A stretch of DNA of 64,000 bases from Clostridiales bacterium (GTDB lineage: Bacteria; Bacillota; Clostridia; Lachnospirales; Lachnospiraceae): the NCBI GenBank assembly GCA_019420275.1, contig JAHZHN010000012.1:1-64000 (forward strand), read 5' to 3'. Numbering within the stretch: the first letter of the stretch is position 1; each line of letters opens with the position of its first letter. Shown here in pieces: positions 32,932-41,338 of the stretch. The notes under the pieces were generated by a model. It did not search any database, was not told where the DNA came from, and worked only from the letters and a program-made list of their open reading frames with translations. Position numbers and translations under genes: made by a program.

Positions 32932-33774
32932 ATGACATCTTTTCAGTTTCCCACAGAAGGAATCAGTTATACGAAAGCCGAGAAAAAAATCATCAATTAC
33001 ATTTACCAGCATCCTTCTGCCGTTATTTTTATGTCCATACAGCAGTTATCTGCTGCTCTTGGGATTTCCGAATCTACGATTTCAAGATTTGCCCGTCACG
33101 CAGGATACGAAGACTTTAAAGCATTAAAGCATCATCTCCAGCATTCACTGAATTCTGATACTCTGAGCCCAGCAGATAAAATATCGCGTACACTTCATAC
33201 AGAAGAAACCCCGTCTATCGAAAAACTTCTCCAGCAGCAGATAGAATATATAGAAGATACAATACAGCAGCTGGATTTATCTGCCGCTTCTCAGGCCGCA
33301 AAACTTCTGGCTCACGCTTCTCAGATCCATATCTTTGGAAAAGGCGCATCCCGAGGTCTTGCTCATCTTCTGCATTTTCGTCTGAGACGTTTTGGAAAAT
33401 CCGTCCGCATGATACAGTCTGCCGGTTCTGAGATTTTTGAAGATTTGATTCATATCCATTCCAATGACTGTGTTCTTCTTTTCGGATTTCAGAAAGTCCC
33501 TCTGGAAGTACAGGTTATCTTAGACTACGCAAAAAAACAGGATGCTTCCACCATCCTGTTTACCAGCCAAATGTACGACTCTCCGGAAAACCGAGCCGAT
33601 ATTAATCTATATGCTTACCGCGGTCAGCCAGAAGAATATCATTCCATGACGGTTCCTACCGCTTTGGCAGATGCTCTCATTGTTCTAACTGCGGACGCCA
33701 TAGATGATTCTGTTGACACACTGGAATATCTTCATCAATTGAAAGAATCTTATTCCAAAGAGATTCCGCGTTAA
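32932..33774 (+). CDS. RpiR-family transcriptional regulator
   Basis: The protein has 280 residues. The N-terminal HTH_6 domain (about 8-80) includes MSIQQLSAALGISESTISRFARHAGYEDFKALK, and a C-terminal SIS sugar-phosphate isomerase-like domain spans about 110-250 (IHIFGKGASRGLAHLLHFRLRRFGK). RpiR proteins usually sense phosphosugars. AGGAGG precedes the ATG. It is monocistronic and convergent with the PHP/ECF cluster, which it might control, but nothing in the sequence proves that. Confidence 0.88.
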   Translation: MTSFQFPTEGISYTKAEKKIINYIYQHPSAVIFMSIQQLSAALGISESTISRFARHAGYEDFKALKHHLQHSLNSDTLSPADKISRTLHTEETPSIEKLLQQQIEYIEDTIQQLDLSAASQAAKLLAHASQIHIFGKGASRGLAHLLHFRLRRFGKSVRMIQSAGSEIFEDLIHIHSNDCVLLFGFQKVPLEVQVILDYAKKQDASTILFTSQMYDSPENRADINLYAYRGQPEEYHSMTVPTALADALIVLTADAIDDSVDTLEYLHQLKESYSKEIPR

Positions 33775-33798
33775 AAAAGAGGGCACGCCCTCTTTTTT
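33773..33798. terminator. Bidirectional terminator between rpiR-like and PHP genes
   Basis: AAAAAAGAGGGC/GCCCTCTTTTTT with a 2-base centre serves both converging genes. It overlaps both stop codons. Confidence 0.92.
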
Positions 33799-34589
33799 CA
33801 TGCGCCTTTTACCAGAAAAGACACATAATCTCCACCCAGAGCATTGATTTCCTTTAATGACTTCTTCAGCAGTCCTGCAGTTTTTACCTGAAAAGATGCC
33901 ATCTGAGAAATTTTGATGTTATAATTTTCTTTCTTCATCTGCTCCCTGATTTCTTCCACTGTGGTACATTCTTTTTCAAATATATTATAAATACATCCAT
34001 ATTGGAAAGACTGATGGGTATCACTGCCCGCTGCTACCTGCTTTTCAAATTTCTGTGCAAACTCATATACCTTTTGTTTCGTTCCGGTCTCATCTTCCGC
34101 AATATCTTTTCCATTCAAATCAAAGAAATCGAATTTCTGAATAAGTTCCTTTGGAAGTTCCGGGATATGTCCTCCCGCCCGATAAGGATGCCCTGCCCCT
34201 ATCAGCAGATCATAAGAATCAAAATATTGACTTAAAATCTCAAATGGAAGAAATCTTCCTTTTTCTTTGTAGGGCTCCAGTCTCTGGTTCAGCTCAATAA
34301 TCTGCTCTGACGGTCCAATCGAAAGTACATGACCGCCTTCGGCAATATCCGTCTCCATTCCAGGAAACACCTTAAGTCCCTGATCCGTCACATAGCAGTC
34401 TCCTTCTTTTTCATAATATGTTTCCAGATAATTGTATATTTCCTGAAAGCCGATTGTATTAAAATGCTCCGTTAGACAAATTGCGTCCAGACCGGCGGCC
34501 TTTGCTTCCGTCAGAAGCCAGTTTGTATACGCTCCTGAAAAAGGCAGCTTTTTTGCTAATTTGCCATGGGTATGAAAATCTATCTTCAT
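33798..34589 (-). CDS. PHP-domain metal-dependent phosphoesterase
   Basis: I start at the ATG at 34589 (GGAGG 5 bases upstream), giving 263 residues beginning MKIDFHTHGK. The HxH metal motif FHTH is at 5-8, LTEHFN supplies a further ligand near 40, a GAGHPYRAG segment lies mid-protein, and SDTHQ lies near the C-terminal third. This is the PHP set found in histidinol-phosphatase and nucleotide phosphoesterases. It ends the S-ATPase-T gene run of an ECF-type transporter, 14 bases after the T gene, suggesting it may act on what that system imports. Confidence 0.82.
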   Translation of the reverse strand: MKIDFHTHGKLAKKLPFSGAYTNWLLTEAKAAGLDAICLTEHFNTIGFQEIYNYLETYYEKEGDCYVTDQGLKVFPGMETDIAEGGHVLSIGPSEQIIELNQRLEPYKEKGRFLPFEILSQYFDSYDLLIGAGHPYRAGGHIPELPKELIQKFDFFDLNGKDIAEDETGTKQKVYEFAQKFEKQVAAGSDTHQSFQYGCIYNIFEKECTTVEEIREQMKKENYNIKISQMASFQVKTAGLLKKSLKEINALGGDYVSFLVKGA

Positions 34590-34603
34590 TTTTCCTCCTT
34601 CTT

Positions 34604-35431
34604 CTATACCGTAAATGACATTCCTATGCTTCCAAAAATCCATATGACAGAAACCACAATAAAGGCGAAATCGTGTTTTACAATTTTCAAACTGGACAAC
34701 TTGATCCGTTTGACCTCCTTGTTAGAAGCCGCATAGCGGTATCCTCTCAATTCCAGCGCCTCTACCGTTGTCCTGGAACGTTTTGCTGTATTGAGCAGCA
34801 GTGGATAAAAAGCCTGGATGATAACTTTCACCTGATAAATCAAATACTTTATTTTTCCTAATACTCCTTTTTTGTTGGGTGCCTTTCCCCGCATCCGATA
34901 AGAAAGCAGAATATTTTGAAATTCTTCCATTAAAATCGGCAGAATCCGATACGCAAAAGAAATACTGAAAGACAGCCGCTCCGGGCATCCAAACCACAGC
35001 AGTCCATTGGCAAGACGGTCAGGATCCAGCCCTGAAAATACGGTAATCGATGCCATAGATACAATCGCTACTTTTAACGTCATTACAAGAACCGGAACGA
35101 TTGTTGCTGCATTTCCTCCAAACAGCAGAGAAACAATAAACAGATATCCTGTCTGAGAAAAAACACCCAGGCAGAAGACAAACATCACAAGGGGAGCGAT
35201 TTTTGCCTTGTATGCCGCTGCCGCAACAAATAAGAACAAACAGATCAACAATACAACATTGCTTAAAAACCATGGAACAATGCCAAAAAAACAATACCAT
35301 ACCAGAAGAACCCTGGGATCTAATCTGGCAATGACCGTATCGTTATTGCCGTAAGCATTTTTTAGTACCTGATTTCTTATATAGTCAATGGATATTTTAT
35401 CAAAAATACTCTCTGATATTTTTTTCTTCAT
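34604..35431 (-). CDS. ECF transporter T component (CbiQ/EcfT family)
   Basis: The 275-residue membrane protein has about five or six helices. The coupling-helix motifs of EcfT are readable as YRMRGKAP (around 173-180) and ALELRGYRY (around 217-225), matching the paired A-R-G signatures that contact the ATPases. It directly follows the double-ATPase gene (adjacent codons) and precedes the PHP gene. It is distinct from the housekeeping EcfT at 49641-50453. Confidence 0.88.
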   Translation of the reverse strand: MKKKISESIFDKISIDYIRNQVLKNAYGNNDTVIARLDPRVLLVWYCFFGIVPWFLSNVVLLICLFLFVAAAAYKAKIAPLVMFVFCLGVFSQTGYLFIVSLLFGGNAATIVPVLVMTLKVAIVSMASITVFSGLDPDRLANGLLWFGCPERLSFSISFAYRILPILMEEFQNILLSYRMRGKAPNKKGVLGKIKYLIYQVKVIIQAFYPLLLNTAKRSRTTVEALELRGYRYAASNKEVKRIKLSSLKIVKHDFAFIVVSVIWIFGSIGMSFTV

Positions 35432-37117
35432 TTATACTGCCTCCCTGTGAAATAGATGTAAAAATTCGTTCACCGTATAGCATGGAGTTTCCGGACAGAT
35501 TTCTTTTCCCAACTGATAAATTTCCGGCGGCTGGATTCCTGCCTCCTTCATAACTTCCTGATCTTTAAAGACATCCTCCCTTGTTCCATCTTTTAAAAGT
35601 TTTCCGCCGGACAATACAAGAATCCTGTCTGCCCATTCACAGACAAGCTGCATATCGTGAGTCGCGATCATAACAGTATCTGTAATGCTCTTCATATCGC
35701 TTAATGTACGCAGGATTTCCTTTCTAGTGGCAATATCCAGATTGGCTGTCGGCTCATCCAGCAGCAAAATAGATGGATTCAGGGCAATTCCTATGGCCAG
35801 AGATGCCCGTCTCATCTGACCTCCAGACAACAGTCTTCCGTCTCTCTCCTTAAGATCCTCCAGCTGAAATCTTTCCAAAAGTTCTTTCGTCCTTACCTGA
35901 TAGTTTTCTATTTCTCGAACCTTCATAGCAAATTCTATATCCCTTTTGATAGAATCTTTAATGAACATTTCTTCCGGATTTTGATAAACGAGGGAAAGAA
36001 CCTGAGATAGTTCATTCATCTCCATTTCTTTGATATTTTGGTCCCGCAGCAGAATTTCCCCTTGAGATGGTTTGAGCAGACCGCACATAAGTTTCATGAT
36101 CGTAGATTTTCCAGCACCATTAGAACCAATGACTGCAATCTTTTCTCCTTTATGAATTTTCAGATTAAAGTGGCTAAGCACACGGACCGGATCCCCCTTT
36201 ACAGAACGGTATTCCACAGATACATTTTTAAACTCTACTACCGTGTTTTTCTTCTGCTGCACATCCAGAATCTTTGCTTTGGCTGCCCTTGTCTGCTTAT
36301 ATCCTTGAAAGAACTTTTTTCCTTCCTCCACAGTGATCGGAAGTTTTGATTGCATTCCTTTCGCAATCCGATCTGCTGCCAATGTCACCTGCGGTGAAAA
36401 AATATTGCTCCTTTGCAGCTCTTCTACACGGCACAAAGCTTCTTTTGCCGGCAGTTTCCATGCAATGCCTCCATCCCGCATCAACATGACATGTTTACAG
36501 TAACGGGCAATATATTCTGTATGATGTTCGATTACAATGATTGTTTTTCCATATTCCTCATTCATCTTCTTTAAGACTTCATAAATATCTCTTGCATGAA
36601 CAGGATCCAGCTGAGCAATCGGTTCATCCAATACAAGAATTTGCGGCGAAAGAGCTGCTGCCCCTGCCAGAGCCAAAAGATGTTTTTGCCCTCCAGACAG
36701 CTGCCATACATATTCATCCGCCTTGTGGGCAATCCCGCACATTTCCAGTGCTCTGCGTCCTTTCTCCTCGTAATCTTTTACTGCAAAATTAAGACATGCA
36801 AAAGCTGCATCATCCAAAACAGTCGGCCGTACAATCTGATTTTCAAAATCCTGATATACATATCCGATTTTTTGTGCCAGATTCCCAATCTCACATTCTT
36901 TTGTATTGAGTCCGCTGATAATAACATTTCCCTCCATATCCCCTGCTGTAAAATGAGGGATCAAACCATTCAGGGTCTTGCAGAAAGTTGATTTCCCGCA
37001 TCCGTTGTTTCCAACGATTGCGAGAAAATCACCTTGTTCTATTTCAACCGACAGATTCTTTAAAGTCGGTTCTGCAGCACCAGGATAAGTAAAAGTCAAA
37101 TTCTTAATCTGAATCAT
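35432..37117 (-). CDS. ECF transporter double ATP-binding protein
   Basis: This single 561-residue polypeptide carries two ABC ATPases. Walker A motifs are GNNGCGKS (36-43) and GSNGAGKS (331-338). Signatures are LSGGQKHLLALA (140-151) and LLSGGQMRRASLAIG in the second half, and each half has a Walker B (LVLDEPIAQLD, LLLDEPTANLD). YkoD-like dedicated ECF modules use this fused form in place of separate EcfA1/A2. It lies between the S and T genes with almost no spacing. Confidence 0.93.
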   Translation of the reverse strand: MIQIKNLTFTYPGAAEPTLKNLSVEIEQGDFLAIVGNNGCGKSTFCKTLNGLIPHFTAGDMEGNVIISGLNTKECEIGNLAQKIGYVYQDFENQIVRPTVLDDAAFACLNFAVKDYEEKGRRALEMCGIAHKADEYVWQLSGGQKHLLALAGAAALSPQILVLDEPIAQLDPVHARDIYEVLKKMNEEYGKTIIVIEHHTEYIARYCKHVMLMRDGGIAWKLPAKEALCRVEELQRSNIFSPQVTLAADRIAKGMQSKLPITVEEGKKFFQGYKQTRAAKAKILDVQQKKNTVVEFKNVSVEYRSVKGDPVRVLSHFNLKIHKGEKIAVIGSNGAGKSTIMKLMCGLLKPSQGEILLRDQNIKEMEMNELSQVLSLVYQNPEEMFIKDSIKRDIEFAMKVREIENYQVRTKELLERFQLEDLKERDGRLLSGGQMRRASLAIGIALNPSILLLDEPTANLDIATRKEILRTLSDMKSITDTVMIATHDMQLVCEWADRILVLSGGKLLKDGTREDVFKDQEVMKEAGIQPPEIYQLGKEICPETPCYTVNEFLHLFHREAV

Positions 37118-37118
37118 C

Positions 37119-37976
37119 CTACACCTCTCCTTGAATGGTTTCTGGTTTTCTGAAATTTTTCAATATCCTTGAGCAGACCAAAAGTATAAGGACTGCTGCT
37201 GTTCCAATACCAGCAGCAAACGCTGCAGAACTTTCCGCCCAGGAAGCCTCCCAGTCAATAAGAGACATTCCATTTTCTGCAAGAAACTCAGCCGCAACAG
37301 CCACTGCAAAACCGATTCCTGACCATATAACAACTTTTGCCGTAGTTCCTGCATTTCCCTCCGGCAAGTTTTTTTCATCTCTTGGCTTCATTCCAAGCAG
37401 CGGTTCAATCTTTCCATACAATCTTGGAACAAGGAACACGGCAGGCAGCATGCAAAACAGAATTCCTGAGAAAAGAACATCATTCAAAAACGCAAATCCT
37501 TCTGTAAAATAGACGCTTTGCGGAAGTCCGGGCACCGCCTCAAAATCAGAGACTGCGAACTGTACTTTCAAAATATCTACCACACATCCCATAAACTGCT
37601 GCAGGATTACACCAAACATTGATGCTGCTGCAACGGCTTTATGGTTCTTTGGATTCTTGACAAGCCTTCCCGCTACATAGATACCAATAGTTAATGTAAG
37701 AAATTTTTCTAATTCTCCCAAACCTCCAAATTGTCCCAGCATAATCTCGCTAAATACAATCTCTCCTGTGGCTGCCCCCAGTGCCGCAGGCATTGGATCA
37801 AATAAGATGGCCAATGTCAATGGAATAAATAGAAAATATTCCACAGAAAATTCAACGATTCCAATCTGAAACGATGGAATCAATTCTGTAAATAAGGTTG
37901 CTAATCCATAAAGCGACATGCTCAAAACGAAAATCATCAATTTTTGTGACTGTGTAATCTTTGTTTTTTGATTCAT
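37119..37976 (-). CDS. Putative ECF transporter substrate-binding (S) membrane protein
   Basis: I start at the ATG at 37976 with GGAGG 5 bases before it, giving 285 residues. The N-terminal half has helices near 13-30, 40-60, 75-95 and 120-140, with an acidic loop resembling an S-component core. A further pair of helices lies near 165-185, and the C-terminal third adds two more membrane segments (about 213-233 and 253-270) not usual for a 180-residue S component. It precedes the double ATPase by 1 base. The substrate is unknown. Confidence 0.7.
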   Translation of the reverse strand: MNQKTKITQSQKLMIFVLSMSLYGLATLFTELIPSFQIGIVEFSVEYFLFIPLTLAILFDPMPAALGAATGEIVFSEIMLGQFGGLGELEKFLTLTIGIYVAGRLVKNPKNHKAVAAASMFGVILQQFMGCVVDILKVQFAVSDFEAVPGLPQSVYFTEGFAFLNDVLFSGILFCMLPAVFLVPRLYGKIEPLLGMKPRDEKNLPEGNAGTTAKVVIWSGIGFAVAVAAEFLAENGMSLIDWEASWAESSAAFAAGIGTAAVLILLVCSRILKNFRKPETIQGEV

Positions 37977-38057
37977 TGTTTCCTCCCTGTCATAGGCTTT
38001 GTTGTTTTCTACATGACCTATCATATCAGCCCCATGTAAACTGTTCTCTCATTTTTC

Positions 38058-38087
38058 CGTAAAATGAAAGTTAAATATCATTTTACG
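38058..38087. promoter_or_regulatory. 30-bp palindrome upstream of the ECF/PHP operon
   Basis: CGTAAAATGA and its exact complement TCATTTTACG are separated by 10 bases. The repeat lies about 80 bases upstream of the S-component start and upstream of a possible -10 (TATGAT at 38025-38020). It is too A/T-rich to be a good terminator, so an operator is the better reading. Confidence 0.55.
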
Positions 38088-38155
38088 ACAAAAAGAAAAT
38101 TTTATTTCATTACAATCAAAAAACTTTCCTGTTTCGTTTTAGCATGCCGCTTTTT

Positions 38156-39991
38156 CTAATTCTTATATTTTTCTGTTTTTTCTTTCGAAAGCTCCAACAG
38201 CATTCCGCTGTAAGGCGGTAATGTGGTGGATATTATTGTCTTGTCCTTTCCTTTTTTTAAGTTCCAGATCTCAGCACCCTTTGGTGTCTCTCCATTCCAG
38301 CACTCCCAATCAGTATGCAGAATACAGTTTCCTTTCCAGCTGCCGTCCATCTCCAATTCATATTTTTCCTGCACCTTATCTGAAAAATTAAATACTGCAG
38401 CCAGTATTGTTTCTCCACTGCCACGTCCAATAGCATAAATACACCGTTCTTCCTGATGGCAGTCCAGCCATCTGAAATTGTCGGGATTATAATCCTCATG
38501 CAAAGCTCTTTCTTTTTGATAAATCCAGTTCAATTCTTTCATATAATGATGGAACGCATCATGAATCGGATATTTCAGCACATTCCAGTCCTGTTCCTGC
38601 TTTTCCGTCCATTCCCTGAGCTGTCCGAACTCGTTTCCCATGAAGTTCAGCTTTTTCCCTGGATGCATCATCATATAAAGATACATGGCTCTGGCCTGCG
38701 GGAACTTTCCCTCATACTCTCCATACATTTTCTGTAAAATTGCTGCCTTTCCATGAACAACCTCATCATGGCTAAACTCCAGTAAATACTGTTCATTCCA
38801 AAAATACATCATAGAAAAAGTGAGCTTGTGATAATCTCGGCTTCTGTATTCAGGAGGAGTCTGAAAATACTCCAGTGTATCATGCATCCATCCAAGATCC
38901 CATTTATAATCAAATCCCAGTCCGCCTTCATACACTGGTTTCGTAACACCTGGATAGGAAGTAGAATCCTCAGCTATCAGCATGGCATCTGGATGGCGCT
39001 GTTTTAATCCAAGGTTCATATCTTTCAGGAACTCAATAGCAGCACCGTTTACTCCTCTTCTCTCATCTCCCTGCCAATAGATCAGCCGGCTGACCGCATC
39101 CATTCGGAGACCGTCAAAATGATATTCCTGCAGCCAGTAATTGGCCGCAGACTGCAGAAAACATTTCACTTCCCTCCTGGAATGGATAAAATTACAGCTG
39201 CCCCACTCACTCTCTCCTGTATCCTTGTTGTCATACTCATACAAAGGAGTTCCATCATAAAGTCTCAGTCCATACCCATCGACTGCAAAATGAACCGGAA
39301 CAAAATCCATGATGACTCCAATTTCTGCCTGATGGAGCATGTCTACAAACTGCATCAGCTGCTGCGGCTTTCCATAACGCTTGGTCGGAGCAAAAAATCC
39401 AGTATTCTGATACCCCCAGGACCCGTCAAAAGGATGCTCGGACAAAGGCATTAATTCCACATGGGTATAATGATTTTCCTTTAAATAAGGAACCAGCATT
39501 TTTGCAATTTCATCATAATCATACCATCCATTCTCATCGTCTGGATTCTGCCTCCAAGATCCTAGATGCATCTCGTAGATATTCACCGGTTTGTGTTTCC
39601 CATTATTTCGATTTATCATCCATTTTTTATCATGAAATTCATACTGATCCAGATTACAAATGATAGAACAGGCCCCCGGCCGAAGTTCCATTTCAAATCC
39701 ATAAGGATCACAGTGTTCCTGCATCTGCCCGCCTGGTCCGTAAATGCAGTACTTGTACATATCTCCTTCTTTTGCTGCACCCGACTTCATAGAAAAAAAA
39801 CCACTCTGTCCGTCTTTTTCCATAAATTCTTCTGTCCAGTTGTTAAACTCTCCGATCACCGCTATCTTTTCCGCCCTCGGCGCATAAGTAACAAACTCTA
39901 TGACGTCTCCTCTTCTGTGCGCCCCCATATACTGATAGGCGTCAAATATTTTTCCATCATAAAAATCCTGTCTGTTCACCAATAACACCAC
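38156..39991 (-). CDS. glgB: 1,4-alpha-glucan (glycogen) branching enzyme
   Basis: GlgB forms alpha-1,6 branches in glycogen. The 611-residue GH13 protein has an N-terminal CBM48 domain (about 15-110) and a catalytic barrel with nucleophile D298 in GLRMDAV, acid/base E341 in IAEDST and D409 in FSHDEVVHG, then a C-terminal all-beta domain. The frame opens with GTG codons and no ATG. The start could be GTG at 39991 or a GTG four codons later. No glgA, glgC or glgP adjoins it. A divergent tetR gene shares its upstream region. Confidence 0.95.
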   Translation of the reverse strand: MVLLVNRQDFYDGKIFDAYQYMGAHRRGDVIEFVTYAPRAEKIAVIGEFNNWTEEFMEKDGQSGFFSMKSGAAKEGDMYKYCIYGPGGQMQEHCDPYGFEMELRPGACSIICNLDQYEFHDKKWMINRNNGKHKPVNIYEMHLGSWRQNPDDENGWYDYDEIAKMLVPYLKENHYTHVELMPLSEHPFDGSWGYQNTGFFAPTKRYGKPQQLMQFVDMLHQAEIGVIMDFVPVHFAVDGYGLRLYDGTPLYEYDNKDTGESEWGSCNFIHSRREVKCFLQSAANYWLQEYHFDGLRMDAVSRLIYWQGDERRGVNGAAIEFLKDMNLGLKQRHPDAMLIAEDSTSYPGVTKPVYEGGLGFDYKWDLGWMHDTLEYFQTPPEYRSRDYHKLTFSMMYFWNEQYLLEFSHDEVVHGKAAILQKMYGEYEGKFPQARAMYLYMMMHPGKKLNFMGNEFGQLREWTEKQEQDWNVLKYPIHDAFHHYMKELNWIYQKERALHEDYNPDNFRWLDCHQEERCIYAIGRGSGETILAAVFNFSDKVQEKYELEMDGSWKGNCILHTDWECWNGETPKGAEIWNLKKGKDKTIISTTLPPYSGMLLELSKEKTEKYKN

Positions 39992-40026
39992 CTTATCCTA
40001 CATTTGTTGTTTTTCCTTCATATGTA

Positions 40027-40056
40027 TATTATAATAAAGAAAAAGAAACAGAACAA
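40027..40056 (-). promoter_or_regulatory. Promoter of glgB
   Basis: The minus strand shows TTGTTC (40056-40051), a 17-base spacer and TATAAT just inside 40034-40027, upstream of the GTG start region. Confidence 0.5.
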
Positions 40057-40081
40057 CCATCAAACAAGTGTGTTTTGATGG
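40057..40081. promoter_or_regulatory. Inverted repeat between glgB and tetR
   Basis: CCATCAAA and TTTGATGG flank a 9-base centre, forming a 25-bp operator-like site that abuts the glgB -35 and lies 44 bases before the tetR start. It is the natural candidate for TetR binding. Confidence 0.6.
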
Positions 40082-40124
40082 ATATCCAACACATTATCAC
40101 AAATTGTAGGATAGGAGATATTAT

Positions 40125-40706
40125 ATGAAAGAAGCAAAAACCGACCGCCGGGTACGACGCACCCAGAATGCCTTAAAAAGCAATCTTTTAATGCTTATGA
40201 AAGAACAGCCGATACAAAAAATATCCGTTTCCCGCCTCTGCGAAAAATCGGATATTAATCGAAGCACGTTTTATACTTATTATTCCAGTCCGATGGATCT
40301 GCTCCACGAGATTGAAAAAGAAATTCTTTTTGCTTTGGATGAAAACGTAGCACAATATAACAGGGATAATTCTCTGACAGATTTTATGGATTCCCTAATT
40401 CATTATATCTCCAGTCATAAAGAACTGGTCCAGCTTGTCTTTTCCGACAATGGAGATCCAAGTTTCCTAGACCAGCTAGACAGCCGGGTTCAGGAAAACA
40501 ATATTGCAAACTGGAAGCAGCAGTATCCCGATTTTAAAAAAGAGGATCTGGAATTTCTCTATATTTTCATTTCCAGAGGATGCATCGGCATCATACAGCA
40601 CTGGATTCGGAATGGTTTTGTTCAGTCTGAAAAAGAAATTTCTCATCTGTTAAAATCTTTGTCTTTTTCTGCCGCTTCTAACTTTCTAAGAAATAAAGAA
40701 CTCTGA
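40125..40706 (+). CDS. TetR/AcrR-family transcriptional regulator
   Basis: This is a 193-residue regulator. Residues 10-57 form the HTH (RTQNALKSNLLMLMKEQPIQKISVSRLCEKSDINRSTFYTYYSS), ending in the family pattern FYTYY. The remainder is an all-helical ligand domain resembling the TetR_C_7 type. GGAGA precedes the ATG. It is divergent from glgB, and its last 21 bases overlap the end of the convergent CAT-like gene. The ligand is unknown. Confidence 0.88.
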   Translation: MKEAKTDRRVRRTQNALKSNLLMLMKEQPIQKISVSRLCEKSDINRSTFYTYYSSPMDLLHEIEKEILFALDENVAQYNRDNSLTDFMDSLIHYISSHKELVQLVFSDNGDPSFLDQLDSRVQENNIANWKQQYPDFKKEDLEFLYIFISRGCIGIIQHWIRNGFVQSEKEISHLLKSLSFSAASNFLRNKEL

Positions 40707-41330
40707 AATAATGTCCTGTATATCAGAAAACAGCATGCTGGTATGATATCCATCTGCTGCTGCATGGGAAATCGTCAGCGCGGCTGATAGTTCTTTCCTT
40801 CCGTTATTCTCTGCATACTTCCCGAATGTAATAATAGGAAAAAGATTAGGTTCTCCTCCCGGAACCCATGTGCCATATCCTGTAAAATCCATCCATGGCA
40901 CACAAGAAATACAGTAAAAATTCGGCGGCTGATTTTTCTTTCCCTTGGGTCCTTTGCAGTCTTTATACTGTTCCATATCACCTATAATATTCTCATAGCA
41001 TTGCTTAAAATCTTTATCATAATAAGACCAGATATCAGAAAAAGTATGATCATCCTCATGAAAAATTGTATAGCTTGGATGCACTACATCCCAGATTCCA
41101 GGATTTCCATTTTCATCCTTTCCCATGCGAAATTCTTTTCTCCCGTTCACTGCTCTAGAGACACATGCAATAAACGCCGGATAAAATCTAAGTCCATGTT
41201 TTTTCACCTGATCATAGAAATTTGTCACATCAAGCCGGACTGTGACGGAATATCCGCATGGAAGTATTTCCGTATAATATTTATAATGTTCCTTTCGTTC
41301 CCATTTTTCCTGATCGATCCGTTGAAACAT
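40686..41330 (-). CDS. Chloramphenicol acetyltransferase-like enzyme
   Basis: The 214-residue protein has the type A CAT fold. The active-site HxxxDG reads HAAADG with H189 and D193 (classical enzymes read HAVCDG). The N terminus follows the CAT pattern (FQRIDQEKWERKEHYKYY) and FYPAFIACVSRAVN matches the trimer interface strand. Chromosomal proteins of this type acetylate unknown acceptors and need not give resistance. It follows the pyridoxamine kinase gene by 8 bases. Confidence 0.82.
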   Translation of the reverse strand: MFQRIDQEKWERKEHYKYYTEILPCGYSVTVRLDVTNFYDQVKKHGLRFYPAFIACVSRAVNGRKEFRMGKDENGNPGIWDVVHPSYTIFHEDDHTFSDIWSYYDKDFKQCYENIIGDMEQYKDCKGPKGKKNQPPNFYCISCVPWMDFTGYGTWVPGGEPNLFPIITFGKYAENNGRKELSAALTISHAAADGYHTSMLFSDIQDIISEFFIS

Positions 41331-41338
41331 ACATCCTC

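Noticed and set aside
38056..38090. Terminator for glgB at the 30-bp palindrome
   Set aside because: The arms are almost all A/T and the stem would be weak. No T run follows on the minus strand. An operator is more likely.
40686..41330. Calling the CAT-like gene a chloramphenicol resistance determinant
   Set aside because: The catalytic motif is present, but sequence alone cannot show resistance, and the chromosomal setting is not that of a resistance cassette.
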